Source: Lachnospiraceae bacterium
GTDB lineage: Bacteria; Bacillota_A; Clostridia; Lachnospirales; Lachnospiraceae
Length of the DNA: 12,427 bases
Assembly (NCBI GenBank): GCA_017958245.1
Contig: JAGDDC010000026.1
Location: 1-12,427, forward strand
Reading direction: 5' to 3'
This document shows positions 6,510 to 12,427 of the stretch, piece by piece; position 1 is the first letter of the stretch; every line of letters begins with the position of its first letter. A model generated the notes under the pieces. It saw only the letters and a list, made by a program, of their open reading frames with translations. It made no database searches and was not told where the DNA came from. The position numbers and the translations under genes were made by a program.

Positions 6510-7400
6510 ATGGCGATTTTTGAAGGAGCTGGCGTGGCGATCATCACGCCCATGAATCCCGACGGGAGTATCAACTACGGAAAGTTTGACAGGATCATCG
6601 ACGATCAGATAGCAAACGGTACCGACTGTATCGTGGTCTGCGGCACCACCGGCGAGTCATCGACCATGACTCACGAGGAGCACATCGAGACCATACGCTA
6701 TGTCGCTTCTTATGTGAACGGAAGGGTACCCGTCATAGCGGGCAGCGGATCAAACTGCACGGAGACGGCCATCCATCTCTCAAAGGAGGCCGAGAAGGCG
6801 GGAGTCCAGGGAGTACTCCTCGTGTCGCCCTACTACAACAAGGCTACGCAGAAGGGACTCATAGAGCATTTTACGAGGACCGCGGCGGCTATAAACATAC
6901 CCGTGGTGCTCTACAACATACCCGGAAGGACGGGAGTGAACATCCTGCCCGAGACCATATGCAAGCTGGTTACGGACGTGGACAACATAGTGGCCGTGAA
7001 GGACGCGACGGGCAACCTCGGGCAGACGGCTCATCTGGCTGCACTGTGCGGTGACAAAGTGGACATCTACTCGGGCGACGACAACCTGACGCTCCCGATC
7101 CTCTCTCTCGGAGGAAAGGGCGTGATCTCGGTTCTTTCGCACGTGGCTCCGAGAGACACCCACGACCTGGTCGCAAGCTACCTTGCGGGCGACACGAAGA
7201 GGGCAAAGGAGATCCAGCTCAAGTACATCAAGCTGATCGATCTTCTCTTCAGCGAGGTCAATCCGATACCTGTCAAGGCAGCCATGAACATGCTGGGCTA
7301 CGAGGTCGGAGGCTTGAGGCTTCCGCTCACGACGATGGAGAAGGAGCACGAGGACGCTCTCAGGGCAGAGCTTATGAGGCTCGGCATCCTCAGCGCGTGA
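6510..7400 (+). CDS. dapA: 4-hydroxy-tetrahydrodipicolinate synthase
   Basis: Condenses pyruvate with aspartate semialdehyde, the first committed step of the diaminopimelate/lysine pathway; product feeds lysine, peptidoglycan and, in spore formers, dipicolinate. A 296-residue class I aldolase of the NAL family, normal length. Catalytic residues are in place: GTTGES with Thr46 and Thr47, Tyr108 in SPYYNK, Tyr135 in LYNIPGRTG with Arg140 (substrate carboxylate), and the Schiff-base Lys164 in VAVKDATGN. ATG 6510 has AGGGGAGG at 6494-6501. It is the first gene after the lysine riboswitch and starts 22 bases after its terminator's T-run. dapB follows closely. Confidence 0.97.
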   Translation: MAIFEGAGVAIITPMNPDGSINYGKFDRIIDDQIANGTDCIVVCGTTGESSTMTHEEHIETIRYVASYVNGRVPVIAGSGSNCTETAIHLSKEAEKAGVQGVLLVSPYYNKATQKGLIEHFTRTAAAINIPVVLYNIPGRTGVNILPETICKLVTDVDNIVAVKDATGNLGQTAHLAALCGDKVDIYSGDDNLTLPILSLGGKGVISVLSHVAPRDTHDLVASYLAGDTKRAKEIQLKYIKLIDLLFSEVNPIPVKAAMNMLGYEVGGLRLPLTTMEKEHEDALRAELMRLGILSA

Positions 7401-7425
7401 CGTTTTGAAGAGAAAAGAGGTTTGT

Positions 7426-8196
7426 ATGAGCGATAAAGTAAGGATAGTCCTCGGCGGCTGCAACGGCAGGATGGGTCATGTCGTGAGGCAGATCGCGGGC
7501 GAGGACGACCGTGCCGAGATAGCGGCAGGGATCGATTTATGCAGCGGCGACGCGGACTTTCCGGTGTTCGCAAAGGCTTCGGACTGTGACGTGGACTGCG
7601 ACGTGATGATAGATTTTTCTTCACCCGCCGCTCTCACCGATCTGCTCGACTTTGCGGTCAGGACCGGGACACCCGCTGTGCTGTGTGCGACGGGTTACAG
7701 CAAGGAGCAGCTTGAAGAGATCGGCGAGGCATCGAAGAAGGTCGCGATCCTGCGCTCCGCGAACATGTCGCTCGGAGTCAATACCATCGCAAGGCTTGTG
7801 AAGGAGGCTGCCAAGCTTCTCGCCGGCGAAGGGTACGATATAGACATAGTGGAGAGACATCACAGACACAAGGCGGACGCCCCCTCGGGCACGGCACTTC
7901 TCCTCGCAGATGCCGCAAACAGCGGGATCAGGGAGACAGTCGGCGAGACCTACGAGTATTGCTATGACAGGACGGGACGCCGCATGGAGAGGCCCGTTGC
8001 GGAGATAGGCATATCGAGTGTCCGCGGCGGAAGCATAGTAGGGGATCACGAGGTCATCTTTGCGGGACTTGACGAGGTCGTGGAGATCAGACACAGCGCA
8101 TACTCCAAGGCAGTTTTTGCAAAGGGCGCAGTCAAGGCCGCGAAGTTCCTGAAGGGAAAACCCGCGGGGATGTACGGGATGAGTGAGGTTATATAG
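7426..8196 (+). CDS. dapB: 4-hydroxy-tetrahydrodipicolinate reductase
   Basis: Reduces the DapA product to tetrahydrodipicolinate with NAD(P)H. The ATG at 7426 is chosen because AGAGG (7416-7420) lies five bases before it and because it places the nucleotide-binding motif GGCNGRMG at the expected residues 10-17; a TTG at 7405 would add seven residues without a ribosome site. The 256-residue product carries IDFSSP, CATGYS, and the catalytic/substrate segment ERHHRHKADAPSGTA (143-157) with the catalytic His (145/146) and Lys149. It sits 25 bases after dapA and 40 before asd, under the same riboswitch. Confidence 0.96.
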   Translation: MSDKVRIVLGGCNGRMGHVVRQIAGEDDRAEIAAGIDLCSGDADFPVFAKASDCDVDCDVMIDFSSPAALTDLLDFAVRTGTPAVLCATGYSKEQLEEIGEASKKVAILRSANMSLGVNTIARLVKEAAKLLAGEGYDIDIVERHHRHKADAPSGTALLLADAANSGIRETVGETYEYCYDRTGRRMERPVAEIGISSVRGGSIVGDHEVIFAGLDEVVEIRHSAYSKAVFAKGAVKAAKFLKGKPAGMYGMSEVI

Positions 8197-8236
8197 GATT
8201 TTTAGCAGCCAACGGCTGAGGATAAAGGAGGTCATC

Positions 8237-9316
8237 ATGGCAGGAAAACTTAGGGCAGGAATACTCGGAGCTACAGGTATGGTCGGACAGAGGTTCATCA
8301 CTCTGCTCGCAGATCACCCCTGGTTTGAGATAACGGCGCTCGCTGCGAGCGCGAGGAGCGAGGGAAAGACGTATGAGGAGGCAGTCGGAGGAAGGTGGAA
8401 GCTTGATATCCCGATGCCTGACTGCGTCAGGAAAATGGTGATAGACAACGTGAGCAACATCGACGCCGTCAAGGCAAAGGTCGATTTCGTGTTCAGTGCG
8501 GTCGACATGACAAAGGATGAGATCAGGGCCATAGAGGAGGCTTACGCCAAGGCTGAGATCCCCGTCGTGTCGAACAACAGCGCACACAGATGGACGGAGG
8601 ATGTGCCCATGATCATCCCGGAGATCAATCCGGAGCATGTGGCCATCATCGAGAGCCAGAAGAAGAGACTCGGTACGGTGAAGGGCTTTGTGGCGGTCAA
8701 GCCGACTTGCTCGATCCAGAGCTATACGCCGGCGCTCTTTGCCCTCAGGGAGTTTGAGCCCGACAAGGTCGTTGTGTCGACCTATCAGGCGATCTCAGGC
8801 GCGGGAAAGACATTTGCGGACTGGCCCGAGATGAACGACAACGTGATCCCCTATATAGGCGGAGAGGAAGAGAAGAGTGAGCAGGAGCCTTTAAAGGTCT
8901 TCGGAACGGTCGAGGGCAGCAGGATCGTCAAGGCTGAAAGCCCCGTGATATCTGCACAGTGCATCAGAGTGCCCGTTTCGAACGGACATCTGGCGACCGT
9001 CTCCGTGAGCTTCAAGAAGAAGCCCACGAAGGAGGAGATCCTGGACCGCTGGAACAACTTCAAGCCGGTCATCGCGGATCTCAACCTTCCGAGCGCGCCC
9101 GCGAAGTTCATCAAGTACTTCGAGGAGGACAACAGGCCTCAGACGGGAGTTGACCGTGACTACGAGCACGGCATGGGCGTGACCTTCGGAAGACTTCGCG
9201 AGGACAACATCTTCGATTTCAAATTTGTCGGTTTATCACACAACACACTCCGCGGAGCTGCGGGCGGTGCGGTCCTCATGGCCGAGCTGCTCAAGGCAAA
9301 GGGTTATCTTGGCTGA
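8237..9316 (+). CDS. asd: Aspartate-semialdehyde dehydrogenase, archaeal/fungal-type subfamily
   Basis: Reduces aspartyl phosphate to aspartate semialdehyde with NADPH, the branch point for lysine, threonine and methionine. The ATG at 8237 follows AAAGGAGG at 8224-8231; a longer in-frame reading from 8183 would overlap dapB and is rejected. The 359 residues contain LGATGMVGQRF (10-20, NADP-binding), NNSAHRW, VKPTCSIQSY with the nucleophile Cys158, YQAISGAGKT, IGGEEEKSEQEP, and RVPVSNGHLATVSV with the catalytic His251. These motifs and the length point to the subfamily typical of archaea, fungi and many Clostridia rather than the E. coli or Bacillus type. It is the third gene under the lysine riboswitch; no aspartokinase gene is in the window. 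Confidence 0.95.
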   Translation: MAGKLRAGILGATGMVGQRFITLLADHPWFEITALAASARSEGKTYEEAVGGRWKLDIPMPDCVRKMVIDNVSNIDAVKAKVDFVFSAVDMTKDEIRAIEEAYAKAEIPVVSNNSAHRWTEDVPMIIPEINPEHVAIIESQKKRLGTVKGFVAVKPTCSIQSYTPALFALREFEPDKVVVSTYQAISGAGKTFADWPEMNDNVIPYIGGEEEKSEQEPLKVFGTVEGSRIVKAESPVISAQCIRVPVSNGHLATVSVSFKKKPTKEEILDRWNNFKPVIADLNLPSAPAKFIKYFEEDNRPQTGVDRDYEHGMGVTFGRLREDNIFDFKFVGLSHNTLRGAAGGAVLMAELLKAKGYLG

Positions 9317-9321
9317 AATAA

Positions 9322-9340
9322 TTTTTTTGTTGTAAAAAAA
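9322..9340 (+). repeat. AT-only inverted repeat between asd and the DUF1015 gene
   Basis: Seven T (9322-9328), GTTGT, then seven A (9334-9340). It has no GC stem, so it is a poor terminator by itself. The A-run ends two bases before the -35 of the next promoter and could act as an UP element. Read-through from the lysine operon is possible. Confidence 0.45.
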
Positions 9341-9342
9341 GT

Positions 9343-9371
9343 TTGTATGTGGTCGCCGACTGTGATATGAT
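9343..9371 (+). promoter_or_regulatory. Extended -10 promoter for the DUF1015 gene
   Basis: TTGTAT (9343-9348), 17-base spacer, TATGAT (9366-9371) directly preceded by TGA, an extended -10. The upstream A-run (9334-9340) resembles an UP element. Start expected near 9378, giving a leader of about 50 bases in which I see no convincing conserved RNA. Confidence 0.65.
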
Positions 9372-9427
9372 ATGGGTGTATTGGATCGGTTTACCTGTCT
9401 TAGGACAAGAGAAAGGATGACTACACT

Positions 9428-10678
9428 ATGAACATTTTTTTACCTGCGGACATTATGCTGCCGAAGAACGCCCCCATGGAGAAGTGGGCGGTCATAGCCT
9501 GTGATCAGTTCACATCCGACATGGAGTACTGGAAGAGAGTCGAAAAGACTGCCTCGGGCAGCCCATCCACCTACAACCTCGTGCTTCCCGAAGCTTTGCT
9601 CGGAACGCCCAGGGAGGAGGAGCAGACCGCTCTCATCAACAGGACTATGTCAGAGTACGTTGACAGCGGAGTTTTTGAGACGTATCCGGATTCTTATATA
9701 TATGTGGAGCGCACCATGGAGAACAAGACCGTGAGAAAAGGCCTTGTGGGCATGGTCGATCTCGAGGCGTACGACTTCAATCAGGGAGCGACGTCAGACA
9801 TCAGGGCGACCGAGAAGACCGTTCTCGAGAGGATACCTCCCAGAGTGAGAGTCCGCAAGGATGCACCCATAGAGTTGCCGCACATCATCATGCTCTGTGA
9901 CGATCATGAGAAAGTGCTGATCGAGCCCATAGCTGCAAAGAAGGACAGCTTGAAGAAGGTTTATGACTTCGACCTCATGGAGGACGGCGGCCATATAACC
10001 GGTTACCTTGTGAGCGGCAGGGACGCTGAAGAATTCGGCGAAGTGTTTGCAAAGTACAGCGCGGGCGTGGCGTCAAAGTACGAGGGACTCAAAGGACGTC
10101 CCATGATACTCGCCACCGGCGACGGTAACCATTCCCTCGCCACCGCGAAGACATGTTACGAGAATTTAAAAAAGGACAATCCGGGAAAAGATCTTTCAGG
10201 TCATCCCGCGCGTTTTGCGCTTGTCGAGCTTGAGAACATCCACGACGAGGCGCAGGTCTTTGAGCCTATCCACAGGATCATAACGGGAGTGGATCCCGCG
10301 GCATTCTTTGAGGCTGCGAAGGCTGCGATCGGCGTTTCCGACGAAAGGGAAGGCTTCCCCGTGAAGGTTTACTTCGGGGGCGAGAGCCACGACCTCTTCC
10401 TTGACAGGAAGAAGGGCGAGCTTGCGGTCGGAGTTCTCCAGACGTGGCTCGACGGGTATCTTGGAGCAAACGGCGGTGAGATCGACTATATACACGATGA
10501 TGACGCTCTGATCTCGCTCTCGAAGAAGGAAGGCTCGATAGGCTTCCTCCTTGCAGCGATGGAGAAGAGCCAGCTCTTCAGGGGCGTCATAGCGGACGGA
10601 GCCCTTCCGAGGAAAACCTTCTCGATGGGACATTCGCGCGAGAAGAGGTATTATATCGAGGCGAGAAAGATCAGGTAA
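9428..10678 (+). CDS. DUF1015 (COG4198) family protein
   Basis: A 416-residue soluble protein of a conserved family whose function I cannot name with confidence. ATG 9428 follows AAAGGA (9412-9417) at about ten bases. Typical family stretches are the N-terminal IMLPKNAPMEKWAVIACDQFTSD, then YNLVLPEALLG, YVERTM, LVGMVDLEAYDF, IRATEKTVLERIPPRVRVRKDAPIE (the last spread over about 127-151), the strongly conserved GDGNHSLATAK starting at Gly231, HPARFALVELENIHD, and MGHSREKRYYIE at the end. The DGNH segment is the best candidate for an active site. From memory, relatives often lie next to serine-pathway genes, but that context is absent here. It has its own promoter and terminator, so it looks like a single-gene unit. 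Confidence 0.88.
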   Translation: MNIFLPADIMLPKNAPMEKWAVIACDQFTSDMEYWKRVEKTASGSPSTYNLVLPEALLGTPREEEQTALINRTMSEYVDSGVFETYPDSYIYVERTMENKTVRKGLVGMVDLEAYDFNQGATSDIRATEKTVLERIPPRVRVRKDAPIELPHIIMLCDDHEKVLIEPIAAKKDSLKKVYDFDLMEDGGHITGYLVSGRDAEEFGEVFAKYSAGVASKYEGLKGRPMILATGDGNHSLATAKTCYENLKKDNPGKDLSGHPARFALVELENIHDEAQVFEPIHRIITGVDPAAFFEAAKAAIGVSDEREGFPVKVYFGGESHDLFLDRKKGELAVGVLQTWLDGYLGANGGEIDYIHDDDALISLSKKEGSIGFLLAAMEKSQLFRGVIADGALPRKTFSMGHSREKRYYIEARKIR

Positions 10679-10704
10679 GAATAGGATCACTCTACCGAAG
10701 ACCC

Positions 10705-10743
10705 GGTGGCGGACAGGAATTATCCGCCGCCTTTTCGTGTTTT
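10705..10743 (+). terminator. Intrinsic terminator after the DUF1015 gene
   Basis: GGTGGCGGA (10705-10713) pairs with TCCGCCGCC (10723-10731), nine base pairs with one G-U and a nine-base loop. It is followed by TTTTCGTGTTTT. It separates the DUF1015 gene from the ABC exporter gene. Confidence 0.87.
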
Positions 10744-10759
10744 AAAAAGGGTATTTATC

Positions 10760-12427
10760 ATGGATTATATTTTTAGTTATATCAAGAGATTTAAGTTCAG
10801 ATATGCCTTGGGGATACTGATCCTCATGGGTGTCGATTTCGCCAGCCTGTACATACCTCAGCTGACGGGCGCCATAACCGACGGTCTGGGAACAGAGGGC
10901 TACGGCACGGACGACATCATGAGGCATATCGGATTCATACTGCTCGTGGGCGGCATAATGGTCGCAGGGCGTTTCGGCTGGAGATACTTCATCTTCGGCT
11001 CCGCTCGCAAGATCGAGTGCGAGATGAGAAACGACCTGTTCGATCATTTGACAAAGCTCTCCCCGGCATTCTACAACAGAAACAAGACGGGCGATCTGAT
11101 GGCTCTCTTCACAAATGATATATCGAGCATAAGGATGGCCATCGGACCCGCGATAGTGTCCGGATTTGACGCTATCATGATGACGATCATGGTCCTGATC
11201 AAGATGATCGACTACGTGGATGTGAGGCTCACGCTCATGGCGTGCCTTCCCATGCTCGTGATCTTCTTCGGGTCGCTGTATTACTGCAGGGAGGCCGACA
11301 GGCGATACACCAGGAAGCAGGAGGGTTTCTCGAAAATGACCGACGAGGTCCAGGAATCGATCTCCGGCATCAGGGTGATCAAGGCCTTCGTCCAGGAGCA
11401 GAAGGAGCTTAGGAGCTTTGAGAAGATCAACCGTCACAACATGGATATGAACATGAAGGTCGTGAAGCTCGACCTGATCGTGTTCTCGATACTCGATTTC
11501 CTGATCGGTATCTCGAGCGCGATCACGCTGTTCTACGGCGGATATCTCGTCATAAACAAGGAGATATCGATCGGAGAGTTCGTGGCGTTCAACCAGTATG
11601 TGGGAATGCTCGTCTGGCCGATGATCGCTACGGGAGACTGCGTCGCCATGGTGACACAGGGACATGCCTCGGCAAAGAGGGTGCGCTCCATCATGAACGA
11701 GCAGCCTGAGGTCGTGGATGACAGCAACGCGCTCGACATCAAGGAACTCGAAGGTCATATCAGGCTGAACAACCTGACCTTCTCCTATATCAAGGGGACA
11801 AAGAGGGTGCTCGACGGAGTGAGCGTGGATATACCGAAAGGCAGCACGCTCGCGATACTCGGAAAGACCGGTACAGGCAAGACAACGATCGCAAATCTGC
11901 TGCTTAGGATGTACAACGTGAAGTCCGGGATGATAGAGATCGACGGCAACAGCATCGAAAAGATCCCGCTCGATACGCTTCACAAGCAGATAGCGTACGT
12001 TCCGCAGGACAATTTCCTCTTCTCGGATACGGTGCAGAGCAACATCGCCTTCGGCGTGAGAGAGCTCATTGATCTGCCCGAAGAGAAGGATCATGTGAAG
12101 GTCTTCAAGAAGAAGAGCGAACAGCTCGATGACATAATAGAGGGAAACAGCGCCGGGGAGTCGGTCGCAGACAAGGTCTACGACGATCTCGACGGCGTAA
12201 TGGAGGCAGCGAAGCTTGCGGCGATCCACGACAACATCATGGACTTCCCGAAGCAGTATGCAACTGTGGTAGGTGAGAGAGGCGTGACGATGTCCGGAGG
12301 CCAGAAGCAGCGCTCATCCATAGCGCGCGCCCTCATGAAGGATTCGCCGATACTCATACTCGACGACGCTCTCTCCGCGGTCGACACAGACACAGAGGAA
12401 GTCATCCTTGAGAACTTAAAGAAAGAC
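10760..12427 (+). CDS. ABC exporter half-transporter (TM287/BmrC-like), 3' end cut by window
   Basis: The frame is open from ATG 10760 to the last base (556 codons, no stop), so the C-terminus is off the window. AAAAGGG at 10745-10751 is the ribosome site. The N-terminal half (about 1-315) is a type IV exporter membrane domain with hydrophobic helices; NRNKTGDLMALFTNDI and SGIRVIKAFVQE are typical coupling-region motifs. The nucleotide-binding domain has Walker A GKTGTGKTT (368-376, Lys374), Q-loop YVPQDNFLF, signature MSGGQKQR (511-518), and Walker B LILDD at 532-536 followed by ALSAVDT. The residue after the Walker B Asp is Asp536, not Glu, as in the degenerate-site subunit of heterodimeric exporters. 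Between NIAFG and VMEAAK lie 47 charged residues (433-479), about 35 more than usual. A partner gene with the catalytic Glu is expected directly downstream. The substrate is unknown (drug or lipid export is typical). Confidence 0.92.
   Translation, partial: MDYIFSYIKRFKFRYALGILILMGVDFASLYIPQLTGAITDGLGTEGYGTDDIMRHIGFILLVGGIMVAGRFGWRYFIFGSARKIECEMRNDLFDHLTKLSPAFYNRNKTGDLMALFTNDISSIRMAIGPAIVSGFDAIMMTIMVLIKMIDYVDVRLTLMACLPMLVIFFGSLYYCREADRRYTRKQEGFSKMTDEVQESISGIRVIKAFVQEQKELRSFEKINRHNMDMNMKVVKLDLIVFSILDFLIGISSAITLFYGGYLVINKEISIGEFVAFNQYVGMLVWPMIATGDCVAMVTQGHASAKRVRSIMNEQPEVVDDSNALDIKELEGHIRLNNLTFSYIKGTKRVLDGVSVDIPKGSTLAILGKTGTGKTTIANLLLRMYNVKSGMIEIDGNSIEKIPLDTLHKQIAYVPQDNFLFSDTVQSNIAFGVRELIDLPEEKDHVKVFKKKSEQLDDIIEGNSAGESVADKVYDDLDGVMEAAKLAAIHDNIMDFPKQYATVVGERGVTMSGGQKQRSSIARALMKDSPILILDDALSAVDTDTEEVILENLKKD

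Noticed and set aside
6335..6523. 62-codon + strand frame in the region before dapA
   Set aside because: It lies across the riboswitch aptamer and terminator and overlaps the dapA start; the conserved RNA explains the sequence.
6780..7463. 227-codon - strand frame across dapA and the start of dapB
   Set aside because: Shadow of dapA; no start signals and no recognisable domain.
8206..8218. Small hairpin CAGCC/GGCTG between dapB and asd
   Set aside because: Only five base pairs with a three-base loop and no U-run; not supportable as a terminator or regulator.
8183..8236. Upstream start for asd at 8183
   Set aside because: It would overlap dapB and add 18 residues before the NADP motif; ATG 8237 has a near-perfect ribosome site.
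10742..12229. 495-codon open frame on the - strand opposite the ABC exporter gene
   Set aside because: It is in codon register with the + strand gene and exists because that gene hardly uses TTA, CTA and TCA, whose complements are stops. It has no ribosome site and an odd His/Asp-rich composition, while the + frame has all ABC motifs.

Overview
The window looks like chromosomal core DNA from a Gram-positive anaerobe of the class Clostridia (Bacillota). The grounds are the gene families present (type III pantothenate kinase, a DUF6145-type protein, DUF1015, a LiaF-like protein, an archaeal/fungal-type aspartate-semialdehyde dehydrogenase), GGAGG-type Shine-Dalgarno sites ahead of most starts, a lysine riboswitch, and sigma70-type promoters that often carry an extended -10 (TGn). 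The DNA is moderately GC-rich, yet arginine is mostly AGG/AGA and isoleucine often ATA. Family or genus cannot be fixed from the sequence alone. All credible genes are on the + strand; no IS element, phage gene, CRISPR array, tRNA or rRNA was seen.

Layout. (1) 2-655: 3' part of a gene whose product ends in what looks like a Panacea (DUF4065/SocA-like) antitoxin domain. (2) 675-2498: typA/bipA, a ribosome-associated GTPase. (3) 2499-2609: a short intergenic region in which a promoter and a long hairpin are interleaved, so that the hairpin's 3' arm contains the Shine-Dalgarno of the next gene. (4) 2610-3557: a LiaF-like four-helix membrane protein with a long polar linker, closed by a strong terminator. 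(5) 3632-6201: a tight four-gene cluster, DUF6145 protein - coaX - dusB - zinc-ribbon/HTH protein. (6) 6213-9316: a promoter with perfect -35, a lysine riboswitch with terminator, then dapA - dapB - asd. (7) 9343-10678: a DUF1015 gene with its own promoter and terminator. (8) 10760 to the right edge: an ABC exporter half-transporter, cut by the window end.

Functionally the best-explained block is the lysine operon. The riboswitch reads lysine and should stop transcription before Asd (aspartyl phosphate to aspartate semialdehyde), DapA (semialdehyde plus pyruvate) and DapB (reduction of the product) are made. The coaX cluster combines CoA synthesis with tRNA dihydrouridylation and two small proteins of unknown role. 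The ABC half-transporter has Asp at the catalytic Glu position, which predicts that it is the degenerate-site half of a heterodimer with its partner just outside the window.

No wholly new multi-gene system is visible. The points most worth a second look are the promoter/hairpin arrangement before the LiaF-like gene, the possible Panacea antitoxin at the left edge, the insertion in the ABC nucleotide-binding domain, and the strong terminator just before the DUF6145 cluster with no clear promoter after it.
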